NCBI GenBank assembly: GCA_963817515.1
Contig: CAWFPJ010000023.1
Coordinates: 186,001-250,000, forward strand
From: DATMNI01 sp963817515
Lineage (GTDB): Bacteria > Acidobacteriota > Terriglobia > Bryobacterales > Bryobacteraceae
DNA length: 64,000 bases
Reading direction: 5' to 3'
In this document: positions 55,321-63,973 of the stretch, in pieces
Layout of the letters: every line of letters starts with the position of its first letter
Numbering within the stretch: the first letter of the stretch is position 1
Position numbers and translations under genes: made by a program
The notes under the pieces: model-generated
The model's database searches: none
The model's input: the letters and a program-made list of their open reading frames with translations, nothing else
What the model was told of the DNA's origin: nothing

Positions 55321-55432
55321 CTAGTGGCCTGTCGCAGAGACAACGTAAGCATAATCGCTCCCTCACGGTCGCGGCTCGGATTGGTTCCGCGCGCTGGCGC
55401 CTGCTAACGAACTCACTGCGACAGGCCACTAG
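55321..55432. mobile_element. 112-bp MITE-like element
   Basis: CTAGTGGCCTGTCGCAG (55321-55337) and its exact reverse complement (55416-55432) are 17-bp perfect terminal inverted repeats. They enclose 78 bases with no coding capacity. The tips end in CTAG, so a TA (or CTAG) target duplication as made by Tc1/mariner-IS630-type transposases is possible. It lies between the ilv leader and the DUF1348 gene. The matching transposase is not in the window. Confidence 0.65.
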
Positions 55433-55489
55433 AAGCGCGCCTGTGATAATATTCCAGGCTTGAAGATGTCGAAGCCCTGGAGCAAATGA

Positions 55490-55966
55490 ATGACGGATAG
55501 TCTACACGCGAATTTGGCGCCGCCCTTCACCCGGGAGACAGCCATCCTGAAGGTGCGCAAGGCCGAAGACGGTTGGAATTCTCGAAATCCCCCACAAGTC
55601 GCGCTGGCCTACTCGGTGGATAGCCGTTGGCGCAATCGCTCAGAGTTCTTGACTGGCAGGGAGGAAATCATTGCGTTCCTCACTCGTAAATGGACGAAGG
55701 AACTGGAGTATCGCCTGATCAAGGAACTATGGGCATTTCATGAAGACAGGATTGCCGTGCGCTTTGCCTACGAGTCACATGATGCATCAGGGCAATGGTG
55801 GAGATCCTATGGCAATGAGAATTGGGAGTTTGACGCCCAAGGATTGATGAAACGGCGCCATGCCAGCATTAATGACCTGCGCATCCAGGAGCCCGAGCGT
55901 CTGTTTCGCTGGCCGATCGGCCGGCGCCCGGATGACCATCCGGGGCTGAGTGAACTCGGTCTTTGA
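55490..55966 (+). CDS. DUF1348 (SnoaL/NTF2-fold) family protein
   Basis: This 158-residue protein matches the DUF1348 pattern: WNSRNPPQVALAYSVDSRWR, REEIIAFLTRKWTKELEY, RFAYESHDASGQWWRSYGNE and RRHASINDLRI. The fold is a cone-shaped alpha+beta barrel that binds a small ligand. No biochemical function is established for the family that I can cite. It has no signal peptide. The MITE-like element lies 57 bases upstream, so its promoter may have been altered by that insertion. Confidence 0.83.
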   Translation: MTDSLHANLAPPFTRETAILKVRKAEDGWNSRNPPQVALAYSVDSRWRNRSEFLTGREEIIAFLTRKWTKELEYRLIKELWAFHEDRIAVRFAYESHDASGQWWRSYGNENWEFDAQGLMKRRHASINDLRIQEPERLFRWPIGRRPDDHPGLSELGL

Positions 55967-55993
55967 GCGGGTTCTTCGTCTGAGACCGGCAGG

Positions 55994-57415
55994 CTATCCT
56001 TCGGCCCGGACCGGCGACATGCATGCAGCCAGGTGGTGTGCAAGCGCTTCGGCCTGAACGCGGATTTCCGGCACTGCGGTGGTTTCAATCAGCTCTCCCC
56101 GGCGGGGAGGACCGAGGGTGAAGAAAACCGGCGACGGCCGCGTCTTTTTTCCTACCTCCGCGCCAATCGGCGCCTGCGCATTCAACAAGGCGCCGTGCCG
56201 GTCGGTGCGGAACCCGAATCCCAGATCGCTCGCCTGAGCCAGGCCGTTCTCTATCAGGGAACGGATCAGAGGCCGGGGGCTGTCCGTGTAGTTCTCCTGG
56301 ATACCCGTACAACTGATGATGCGGTCCACATCCAATACCCACTCTCCGCCTTGCCTCAGCAGAATCCGGGCTCGCCTGGCACGACCGCACGAACGTACTT
56401 CTTGAAGCCTTCCGGCAGCGACCCGCAACGCGCCGCTGGCCCGATATCCATCCAGGCGCGCACGAATTTCGGGAGCCATCCGATGTCGATGCGGCTCCCA
56501 GTACGGCCTTAGATGGCGCAGAAATCTCCGCCGGTCGGCCACCGGAAGCTCCCGCCAAATATCGTTCGAGATTGGACGCAGGGCATCGATTATCGCCCGC
56601 CAGCACTGATCCGCCTGGCGCGCGGCTTCGATGTGTGCGCGCAGTTCCCGAAACATCAGCCGAAGGCTGCTCCGGTTGGACAAAAAGGGCGGCATCGCGG
56701 CGGGGGTCCGAAAATCGTGAACCTGGGGCAGAATTCCACGGCGGGACAGCATGTAAACCTCGCAAGGCATTTCCTGGCTATGCAAGGCCAATGCCGAGTC
56801 TACTGCGGTGAGGCCGGTTCCCAAAAGCAGGATCCGTTCGCCGGCGAAGCGTACCCGCAACGCATCCCCTAACCATGGCGAGAGTTGCCAGTGATCTTCC
56901 AGGCCACGCCTTGATAGATGTGAAGCAGGGCACGAAGCTGGATTGCCCAGAGCCAGCACTACTTTTTCCGCGTGAACCGTGGTCCCATCGCTGAGCGCCA
57001 GGCGACCTCCGGCATCGGCGGCGCCGACGCTGATTGCCTCGGCGCGAATATGGCTGAAGTAACTGCCGGCGCCGGCCCGGATGGTATGGTCAAGGACATC
57101 TTTGAGGTACTCGCCATACAACTTCCTGGGCGCGAACGATTGGGGGCCGGCGCCGGGCCAGTGGCGGGCGCGCAGCCACTCCAGAAAATGAGTGGGTTCC
57201 TGTGCGATCGCGCTCATTTTTCCCACCGGCACGTTGAGAAGATGCTGGTCGAACAAAGTGGAATAGGCTAGTCCGGCGCCCAACCGCTCGCGCGGCTCGA
57301 TCACGGTGACACGATCCCGAAATCCGTTTCTGAAGAGCTGAACCGCGACTAACAATCCGCTGCAGCCTCCCCCGACAATAGCAATCGCACAACAGTGCGC
57401 CTCCGACCGTGACAT
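55994..57415 (-). CDS. FAD/NAD(P)-binding protein (COG4529/YdhS-like)
   Basis: This protein of about 473 residues starts just before a dinucleotide-binding motif AIVGGGCSGLLVAVQLFRNG. It continues with the family segment GLAYSTLFDQHLLNVPVGKMS, given here as GLAYSTLFDQHLLN, then a second nucleotide-binding region (ILLLGTGLTAVDSALAL) and ISCTGIQENYTDS near the end. This is the flavin-dependent oxidoreductase group related to YdhS and to N-hydroxylating monooxygenases. The substrate is unknown. ATG at 57415 follows GGAGGAG, which decides against nine further upstream codons. It is divergent from phoR. Confidence 0.82.
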   Translation of the reverse strand: MSRSEAHCCAIAIVGGGCSGLLVAVQLFRNGFRDRVTVIEPRERLGAGLAYSTLFDQHLLNVPVGKMSAIAQEPTHFLEWLRARHWPGAGPQSFAPRKLYGEYLKDVLDHTIRAGAGSYFSHIRAEAISVGAADAGGRLALSDGTTVHAEKVVLALGNPASCPASHLSRRGLEDHWQLSPWLGDALRVRFAGERILLLGTGLTAVDSALALHSQEMPCEVYMLSRRGILPQVHDFRTPAAMPPFLSNRSSLRLMFRELRAHIEAARQADQCWRAIIDALRPISNDIWRELPVADRRRFLRHLRPYWEPHRHRMAPEIRARLDGYRASGALRVAAGRLQEVRSCGRARRARILLRQGGEWVLDVDRIISCTGIQENYTDSPRPLIRSLIENGLAQASDLGFGFRTDRHGALLNAQAPIGAEVGKKTRPSPVFFTLGPPRRGELIETTAVPEIRVQAEALAHHLAACMSPVRAEG

Positions 57416-57489
57416 TGCGAGCTCCTCCAAAAGCCATTCCACCCAGGATGGATGTCTACTAATTATCTAGACAATTCGGTTTCGAAACG

Positions 57490-57514
57490 CTGACAAAGGT
57501 TTGAGATTTGTCAG
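57490..57514. promoter_or_regulatory. Inverted repeat in the FAD-protein/phoR divergent region
   Basis: CTGACAAA (57490-57497) and TTTGTCAG (57507-57514) are perfect 8-bp arms around nine bases. The half-site resembles TTGTCA of Pho boxes but is inverted rather than direct. The 294-base region between the two genes holds no other gene. A TAGAAT hexamer 13 bases before the phoR ATG is the only -10-like element noted. Confidence 0.4.
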
Positions 57515-57709
57515 GGATGCTACGAAACAGAACGGGAACGCAGCGGGAAGCCACCGTTACAAGTATGATTACTAACAACCATTACCCCAACCGGGGCGCA
57601 CATTCCTTGAGGTGGATACCCCACCGGGACACCACGTTTCTACCGCTCCCCGGCTTCTCCGGAATCGTGTTCTGCCATAAACGGATAGTGCTAGAATTGG
57701 GCAGATTCA

Positions 57710-59098
57710 ATGGCGAATTCGATCGCACGGAAAGCGCTTCTGATGTCTGTCGCCGGCGCCGTTCCATCGGTCCTTCTGGTCTACTTTTCGACGGCAAACA
57801 GCGCGGCCCGGTTGGCATCCTTAGTATTAGGTGCTTTGTTGATCCTGGTTTCGTGGCTGCTGGCCCGATCGCTGACCAGGCGCATCAATCGCCTGACGGA
57901 TTTCGCGGGACGCTTGCTGGACATGCGGGTGCCGCGCCCGCAATTGCCTGCCAGCGACGATGAGTTCGGAGATCTGGCGCGTTCGCTCTCCCGCATTGCG
58001 CCCCAAATTGAAGAACTGGTCAACCGCCTGAGAAATGAACTTACCCGACGCGAAGCCATCCTGGCCAGTATGAGCGATGGCGTCCTGGCAGTAGATGCAA
58101 GGCTCAATGTCACATTTTGTAATAACGCCTTCATACAGACCGTGGGCGATCATGGCCCCACCGAGGGCGTTCCGTTGATCAAGATTGCCCGCGATCCGGC
58201 TCTATTCCAGATCGTGAAGCAGGTGGTGGATTCAGGTGTGGCGGTGCGCCAGCGGTTGCATCTGTCCACGCCGGAAATGCACTCCTTCGATGTTCATGCG
58301 GTTCCGCTGGCGAGCACGTCCTCACGCGGCGCTATAGCCATCCTGCACGATGTGATGCCGAGTGAACGGCTGGAGCGCGTCAAGCGGGATTTTATCGCCA
58401 ATGTGTCGCATGAATTCCGTACGCCGCTGGCCACCATTCGGGGCTACGCGGAAACGCTGTTGGAAGGCGGCCTGGAGGATGAAAGCAACCGCCGGAAGTT
58501 CGTTGAGATCATCCAGGCTAACGGCGTCAGGCTGAACAATATCGCCGCGGATTTGTTGACGCTGTCGGAGCTCGAGTTCGGCCGTCCGGACATCCAACCC
58601 GGCCCGATCTCGCTTAACGATGCCCTGGGCGGCGCGATCCGGGCAGTCGAACCGGCCGCTCATTTAATGAACGTGCAGCTTCGAGCCGACCCCATTCCGG
58701 ATTTGCAACTTTTACAACACGGTTTCCGCCTGGAACAGGCCCTGATAAACATTCTGGATAATGCGGTTAAGTTCAACAAGCCGAACGGCGAGGTCCATGT
58801 CCAGGTGCACGACCGGTCCCAGGATCAAATCGAGATCCGAGTCTCCGATACCGGCCTCGGAATTCCGGCCGAGGATCGCTCGCGGATCTTTGAGCGCTTC
58901 TACCGGGTGGACAAGGCGCGCTCCCGCCAGGTGGGTGGCACAGGCCTGGGCCTCTCCATCGTTAAGCATGCCGTGGAACAGATGGGCGGAACGGTTGCAG
59001 TGGAAAGCGAACTTGGGAAGGGCTCTACCTTTGTAGTCACGCTGCCCAAAGCGTCGCCTCACAGGGACAGTCTTAACCGTCTAGTCATCGAAACATAA
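57710..59098 (+). CDS. phoR: Phosphate-regulon-type sensor histidine kinase PhoR
   Basis: This protein of 462 residues has two N-terminal hydrophobic helices (LLMSVAGAVPSVLLVYF; LASLVLGALLILVSWLLA), a HAMP segment, and a PAS domain (EAILASMSDGVLAVDARLN). The phospho-acceptor is His234 in NVSHEFRTPLATIRGY. The ATPase domain has NILDNAVKFNKPNG, DTGLGIPAEDRSRIFERFYR and GTGLGLSIVKH. Architecture and its position ahead of a porin and pstSCA support PhoR, which controls PhoB and senses phosphate through the Pst transporter. phoB is not in the window. The ribosome-binding site is weak. Confidence 0.85.
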   Translation: MANSIARKALLMSVAGAVPSVLLVYFSTANSAARLASLVLGALLILVSWLLARSLTRRINRLTDFAGRLLDMRVPRPQLPASDDEFGDLARSLSRIAPQIEELVNRLRNELTRREAILASMSDGVLAVDARLNVTFCNNAFIQTVGDHGPTEGVPLIKIARDPALFQIVKQVVDSGVAVRQRLHLSTPEMHSFDVHAVPLASTSSRGAIAILHDVMPSERLERVKRDFIANVSHEFRTPLATIRGYAETLLEGGLEDESNRRKFVEIIQANGVRLNNIAADLLTLSELEFGRPDIQPGPISLNDALGGAIRAVEPAAHLMNVQLRADPIPDLQLLQHGFRLEQALINILDNAVKFNKPNGEVHVQVHDRSQDQIEIRVSDTGLGIPAEDRSRIFERFYRVDKARSRQVGGTGLGLSIVKHAVEQMGGTVAVESELGKGSTFVVTLPKASPHRDSLNRLVIET

Positions 59099-59150
59099 CA
59101 ATCCTCTAGTATTCTCAACGCTTGGTTCTCACCAAAGTTATTGCTCCAAA

Positions 59151-59255
59151 GCCCTTGGCAGGGCGGCATTGCGCCTGTGGCGCAGCGGCCTGCTTCAAAG
59201 GAGAGGTAACACGGTCGGAGCGTGTTACCGGAGAGGCTCTGGTGTGCGTCCGCAC
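59151..59255 (+). promoter_or_regulatory. Run of four small hairpins upstream of the porin gene
   Basis: Consecutive inverted repeats lie at 59151-59164 (GCCCT/AGGGC), 59170-59184 (TGCGCC/GGCGCA), 59205-59229 (GGTAACACG/CGTGTTACC) and 59244-59254 (GTGC/GCAC). They fall within the 253-base gap between phoR and the porin. None is followed by a U-run. They suggest a structured 5' leader or small RNA of unknown class. No known riboswitch core was recognised. Confidence 0.4.
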
Positions 59256-59351
59256 GGCCATTTTATCGAGACTGGCTGTGAGAGCCAAGAGACGAAAGCC
59301 TAGCCATAAGAGAAGTCTATTTACCGTCTTTCCAAGAGGATAGTCAAAACG

Positions 59352-61043
59352 ATGAGATCACGTATAAAGATGGTTGCATGGTCGTGCATAGCGGCAGTCC
59401 TTCTTACTCCGGCATGGGCCGCGGATCCGGCAACGCCTGCCGCCAATCCTGCCCCCGCCGCGGCCACAGCGGCGGATATTGCGAAACTTAAAGCCCAGCT
59501 GGATCAACAGCAAAAGGAGATCGAGCAGTTGCTGGCTGCGCTGGCGGCGCAGCGCAAGATGCTGGAGCAGGCCGGAATGACAACCCCAGCCCGGGCTCAG
59601 GCGGAGCCACACGCCACACCCGCCGACCGGCTGGTGGCTTCCACCACGCCCATGCTTGCCCCACCCGCAACCGAGGCCGCCCCCACTCCCAAATTCAACC
59701 CGCCGCTGCCACAGGCCCCCGCCGAGGCACCCTCTCCGTTGCAACTCAAAATCGGCGAAACCACCATTACGCCGGTCGGCTTCATGGACCTCACATTGTC
59801 GTGGAAAGACAAGGATGCCGGTGGATCCTTAGGCAGCAATTTTGGCAGCATTCCCTACAACAATAACCCCGCCGCCAAGCTCTCTGAATTTCGTTTCAGC
59901 CCGCAGAACTCGCGCGTCGGATTCCGCGTAGACGGCAACTGGAAAGGCGCCCACTTCATCGGGTACAACGAATTTGACTTCCTCGGCACCAGCGGCTCGA
60001 ACGCCCTCAGCGTCACCAACGGCGCCTTTGTTCCCCGCATTCGCCTGTTCTGGGTGGACATTCGCAAGGACAAGTTCGAGTTTCTGGCCGGCCAAAGCTG
60101 GAGTATGCTGACGCCCAATCGCAGAGGCATCTCGGCACTTCCCGGCGACCTCTTCTACAGCCAGGTCATCGATGTGAACTACATGGCCGGCCTGACCTGG
60201 ACGCGCCAGCCTGGTGTCCGTTTTCTCTATCATCCGAACAAAAAGGTGACGATGGGCGTGTCGTTCGAGAATCCGAACCAATACATCGGCGGTTCGGGCG
60301 GCGGCCCCACCGTGGTGCTTCCCGCGGCCCTAACCGGGCTGGCGGGTTCGCAGTTGGACAACGCCACCAGCGTGCAGACCATACCCAACGTCAACCCGGA
60401 CATCATCGCCAAAATCGCCTTTGATCCAAACTCCCGGGTGCACTTTGAAATCGCCGGGATAGAACGCACCTTCAAGACTTGGAACACGACGACCGGGCAG
60501 CCTGGTTCGGGCCAGTATTCCACCAAGGTGGGCGGCGGCGGCTCGATCAATGCCAATTTCGAAATTGTGAAGAACTTCCGCCTGGTTACCAATAACTTCT
60601 GGAGCGATGGCGGCGGCCGCTACCTCTTCGGCAATGCTCCGGACCTGGTGGTCCGCGCCGATGGGAGTGTGAGCCCCATTCATTCCGGCGGTTTCGTCGA
60701 GGGTTTCGAGGCCACCATCAAAAACACGCTGTTGTATGCCTACTATGGCGGCATCTATATCGGCCGCAACGTTGCGGTGGATGCCAACGGCAGCCTGGTG
60801 GGGTATGGTTACCGGGGCTCGGCCAACAGCCAAAACCGCACCGTTCAGGAAATCACCCTGGGTTTCAACCAGACCCTCTGGAAAGACGCTAAGTACGGCG
60901 CGCTCAATCTGATGGGCCAATACGAGTACCTGACGCGCAATCCCTGGGCTGTGGCCGCGAACTCTCCCAAGGCCGCCCATGACAACACAATCTACGTGAA
61001 CGTACGGTACACCCTGCCGGGCAGTGCGCCGCCGGTAGAGTAG
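59352..61043 (+). CDS. Outer-membrane porin with N-terminal coiled coil (DcaP-like)
   Basis: This 563-residue protein has a signal peptide (MVAWSCIAAVLLTPAWA region). A coiled coil (about 41-73, IAKLKAQLDQQQKEIEQLL) and a Pro/Ala-rich linker follow. A beta-barrel starts near residue 130 (LKIGETTITPVGFMDLTLSW) and ends with INVRYTL-like strand IYVNVRYTLPG. This arrangement resembles trimeric DcaP porins, where the coiled coil reaches into the periplasm. Position between phoR and pstS suggests induction in phosphate limitation and uptake of phosphate or organic phosphates, but selectivity is not readable. AGAGGA precedes the ATG. Confidence 0.8.
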   Translation: MRSRIKMVAWSCIAAVLLTPAWAADPATPAANPAPAAATAADIAKLKAQLDQQQKEIEQLLAALAAQRKMLEQAGMTTPARAQAEPHATPADRLVASTTPMLAPPATEAAPTPKFNPPLPQAPAEAPSPLQLKIGETTITPVGFMDLTLSWKDKDAGGSLGSNFGSIPYNNNPAAKLSEFRFSPQNSRVGFRVDGNWKGAHFIGYNEFDFLGTSGSNALSVTNGAFVPRIRLFWVDIRKDKFEFLAGQSWSMLTPNRRGISALPGDLFYSQVIDVNYMAGLTWTRQPGVRFLYHPNKKVTMGVSFENPNQYIGGSGGGPTVVLPAALTGLAGSQLDNATSVQTIPNVNPDIIAKIAFDPNSRVHFEIAGIERTFKTWNTTTGQPGSGQYSTKVGGGGSINANFEIVKNFRLVTNNFWSDGGGRYLFGNAPDLVVRADGSVSPIHSGGFVEGFEATIKNTLLYAYYGGIYIGRNVAVDANGSLVGYGYRGSANSQNRTVQEITLGFNQTLWKDAKYGALNLMGQYEYLTRNPWAVAANSPKAAHDNTIYVNVRYTLPGSAPPVE

Positions 61044-61060
61044 CGGGTGATTTCAGGATT

Positions 61061-61078
61061 CTGTAACGGGTTTGTCAC
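61061..61078 (+). promoter_or_regulatory. Pho-box-like direct repeat before pstS
   Basis: CTGTAAC (61061-61067) and TTGTCAC (61072-61078) are two 7-mers separated by four bases, the 7-4-7 layout of PhoB sites whose half-site is CTGTCAT/C. A -10-like TACAGT follows at 61082-61087 and CAATAT at 61089-61094. The site is 32 bases before the pstS ATG. Confidence 0.6.
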
Positions 61079-61109
61079 ATTACAGTGGCAATATTGAGGT
61101 GAAAAGTGT

Positions 61110-62129
61110 ATGAATAAAAGGTTGTCATTGGCCCTGACGGGCCTTCTAGTCGTGGGGATTGCGCCGGTTGCGTCGGCGCAAAAAATTAACGCTTGCGGGG
61201 CTACTTTTCCCGATCCGATCTACAAGAAGTGGTTCGGTGAATTCGGCAAGGCTCACAAAGGCGTGCAGATCAACTACGAAGCCAACGGGTCTGGCGGCGG
61301 CGTCAAAGGGGTGACCGATGGGACCGTAGATTTCGGCGCCTCCGATATGCCCATGACCGACCAGGAACTGGCGGCAGTGAAGAGTGGAAAAATACTTCAC
61401 TTTCCTACGGTTCTGGGCGCTGTGGTACCAATCTATAACCTTGCGGGCGTGACGCAGGAGTTGAAATTCAGCGGCCCCGTGCTGGCCGATATTTTCCTGG
61501 GTACGATTTCGAAATGGAGCGACAAGCGGATCGCGGCGGAGAACCCGGGCGTGAAGCTTCCGAATGAAGACATAGTTGTGGTCCATCGCACGGACGGCAG
61601 CGGTACGACGTTTGTGTGGACCGATTTCCTGGCCAAGGTCAGCCCGGAATGGAAGAGCAAGGTTGGTGCGGCCAAGTCCGTAAGCTGGCCTAAAGGGCTC
61701 GGCGGACCCCAAAGCGCAGGCGTCACCGGCCTGGTCAAACAGAACCCGAATTCGATCAGCTATGTGGAACTCCTCTACGCGCTTCAGAACAAGATCGGTT
61801 ACGGTCAGGTGAAGAACTCCTCCGGAACTTTCGTGAAGGCCGATGTAGCCAGCGTAACAGAGGCCGCGGCCGGAGCGGCTAAGAATATGCCGGACGATTT
61901 CCGCGTCTCTATCACCGACCCGCCCGGCAAAAATGCCTATCCCATCTCAACCTTTACCTGGCTGCTGATCCCCAACAAATTTTCCGACCCCGCCAAGGCC
62001 GCGCAGATCAAGGCGATGCTTCACTGGGTGCTGACCGAGGGTCAAAAGGACTGCGCCGCTTTAAGCTATGCGCCGCTCCCGCAGGCGGTCGTGACCAAGG
62101 AGATGAAACAAATCGAAACGATCCAATAG
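61110..62129 (+). CDS. pstS: Phosphate ABC transporter substrate-binding protein PstS
   Basis: This 339-residue periplasmic protein has a signal peptide (LALTGLLVVGIAPVASAQ) and starts its mature part INACGATFPDPIYKKWF. Phosphate-binding loops are visible: NYEANGSGGGVKGV, FGASDMPM and HRTDGSGTTFVWTDFL. It captures phosphate for PstCA. The single Cys in NACGA is not in a lipobox context, so it is probably soluble. A GAGGTG ribosome site and a Pho-box-like repeat precede it, supporting induction by phosphate starvation. Confidence 0.95.
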   Translation: MNKRLSLALTGLLVVGIAPVASAQKINACGATFPDPIYKKWFGEFGKAHKGVQINYEANGSGGGVKGVTDGTVDFGASDMPMTDQELAAVKSGKILHFPTVLGAVVPIYNLAGVTQELKFSGPVLADIFLGTISKWSDKRIAAENPGVKLPNEDIVVVHRTDGSGTTFVWTDFLAKVSPEWKSKVGAAKSVSWPKGLGGPQSAGVTGLVKQNPNSISYVELLYALQNKIGYGQVKNSSGTFVKADVASVTEAAAGAAKNMPDDFRVSITDPPGKNAYPISTFTWLLIPNKFSDPAKAAQIKAMLHWVLTEGQKDCAALSYAPLPQAVVTKEMKQIETIQ

Positions 62130-62157
62130 CCCGGATCGCTGCCGATCAGGTAGCAAT

Positions 62158-63117
62158 ATGGCCACGATTACTGCGGCGGTAAAGGCAGTTAAGGCTCCAA
62201 CCCAGACGGGCGATATCATCGCCCGTTGGGTTGTTCTTGTTTTTGCCGCAAGCCTCCTGGCGATGGCAGCGCTCCTGATTTACGAACTAATGGTCGGTTC
62301 AGCGGAGGCGCGAGCAAAGTTGGGGCTCTGGGGCTTCCTCTTTTCCAGCAAGTGGAACCCTGTCACGGACGATTTCGGGGCGCTGCCGTTCGTTTATGGA
62401 ACCGTAGTCACTTCGGTTCTGGCTCTGCTGATCTCGGTGCCACTCGGCTTGGGTGCAGCCATATTTCTTTCGGAATTGGCGCCGGCACGTATCTCCAACG
62501 GCCTGACCTTTGTGATCGAACTTCTGGCGGCGATACCCAGCGTGATTTACGGTCTGCTGGCGTTCTTCACGCTGGTCCCCCTGATGCGTTTGTATATCGA
62601 GCCATTCCTGAAACGCACGCTGGGATTTCTGCCGCTGTTCCAAGGCCCGGCTTATGGTGTCGGTTTTCTCACCGCCGGCATGGTCCTGGCGATCATGACA
62701 ATCCCGTTCATCATATCGGTTTCTCGCGAATCGCTGCTGGCTGTACCGCGGGACCAGAGGGAGGCGGCTCTCGCGTTGGGAGCTACCAAATGGGAGGCTA
62801 CCTGGCAGATCGTGGTGCCATACGCCAAACTCGGCATCCTGGGTTCGATTTTCCTCGGTTTGGCGCGGGCATTGGGCGAGACTATGGCAGTCACAATGGT
62901 AATCGGGAACGACCCCAGCATTCACGCCTCGCTTCTGGCGCCGGGCTATTCCATCGCGGCAGTGATTGCCAACGAATTTAGCGAGGCAGGCGGCAAGATT
63001 CATCCGGCGGCCCTGGTGGAGTTGGGCCTGGTGCTGTTCTGCCTGACGATCGTGATCAACGGGTTTGCGCGCCTGATGATTCTGGCGACTACATCCAAGG
63101 GTTCCAGGAGACCATGA
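62158..63117 (+). CDS. pstC: Phosphate ABC transporter permease PstC
   Basis: This 319-residue inner-membrane protein has about six transmembrane helices, starting WVVLVFAASLLAMAALLIYE. A PstC-type cytoplasmic loop has AAIPSVIYGLLAFF, and the EAA-like coupling motif is REAALALGATKWEATWQIVV. With PstA it forms the membrane channel for phosphate. It follows pstS by 28 bases and overlaps pstA by four bases (ATGA), indicating translational coupling. Confidence 0.95.
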   Translation: MATITAAVKAVKAPTQTGDIIARWVVLVFAASLLAMAALLIYELMVGSAEARAKLGLWGFLFSSKWNPVTDDFGALPFVYGTVVTSVLALLISVPLGLGAAIFLSELAPARISNGLTFVIELLAAIPSVIYGLLAFFTLVPLMRLYIEPFLKRTLGFLPLFQGPAYGVGFLTAGMVLAIMTIPFIISVSRESLLAVPRDQREAALALGATKWEATWQIVVPYAKLGILGSIFLGLARALGETMAVTMVIGNDPSIHASLLAPGYSIAAVIANEFSEAGGKIHPAALVELGLVLFCLTIVINGFARLMILATTSKGSRRP

Positions 63118-63959
63118 ACAAGCTTTCATGGCGTAAACTCGTCAACAGCGTGATGCTGACGCTGACCGCTGTTTGCACTGCCCTCACCATCTCGGTGTTG
63201 TTTTTGATTCTCGGCTGCCTGCTTTACAACGGACTGCACTCGCTCAATTGGAATTTCTTCACCAAGCTGCCGCTGCCTCCGGGAGAAGAAGGCGGCGGTC
63301 TGGCGAATGCCATCGTGGGCAGCATGCAGATTGTGGGACTGGCTGCGCTGATCGGCATTCCCATCGGCTTCTTTGCGGGCATTTACCTTTCGGAATACGA
63401 TGACAAGAAGTTCGCTTCGGTGGTGCGATATGTCGCCGACCTGTTGAATGGGGTGCCCTCGATTGTGGTCGGAATTCTGGCCTGGACACTGGTGGTGCTG
63501 CCGATGCACACGCAGTCGGGGCTGGCGGGCTCGATTGCACTGAGCGTCATGCTCATTCCGATTGTGACGCGGCAAACCGAACAGTTCCTGCGGGAGGTCC
63601 CGCTCTCCCTGCGAGAGGGGGCGCTGGCGCTAGGCTCCAGCAAGTGGCAGATGATTGCGACCGTGGCGGTCCCGGCGGGAAGCAAGGGAATCCTGACAGG
63701 CATGATCCTGGGAGTGGCCCGAATCGCGGGCGAATCCGCTCCGCTTCTTTTCACCGCCCTCAACAACCAGTATTGGGGCGGGCTCACAGAACCGACGGCC
63801 TCGCTTCCTGTGATGATTTATAAACTGGCGACCTCTCCGTATGACGATTGGAATCGTCAGGCCTGGGCCGCCGGGCTGGTTCTGATTACTCTGGTCCTGG
63901 TAGCAAATATCGCAGCCCGCCTGGTTCTGGCAAGAGGGGTTTCGGTGCCACGCGGCTAA
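63114..63959 (+). CDS. pstA: Phosphate ABC transporter permease PstA
   Basis: This 281-residue inner-membrane protein has about six transmembrane helices. PstA features are LNGVPSIVVGILAW, the coupling motif REGALALGSSKWQMIATVAV, and IAGESAPLLFTAL near the end. It partners PstC and the ATPase PstB. The four-base overlap with pstC, and a pstB start 14 bases downstream, give the usual pstSCAB order. Confidence 0.95.
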   Translation: MNKLSWRKLVNSVMLTLTAVCTALTISVLFLILGCLLYNGLHSLNWNFFTKLPLPPGEEGGGLANAIVGSMQIVGLAALIGIPIGFFAGIYLSEYDDKKFASVVRYVADLLNGVPSIVVGILAWTLVVLPMHTQSGLAGSIALSVMLIPIVTRQTEQFLREVPLSLREGALALGSSKWQMIATVAVPAGSKGILTGMILGVARIAGESAPLLFTALNNQYWGGLTEPTASLPVMIYKLATSPYDDWNRQAWAAGLVLITLVLVANIAARLVLARGVSVPRG

Positions 63960-63973
63960 CAACGAGGATCCTT

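Noticed and set aside
59122..59343. A 73-residue protein between phoR and the porin
   Set aside because: No ribosome site and no recognisable family, and the DNA is better explained by consecutive hairpins.
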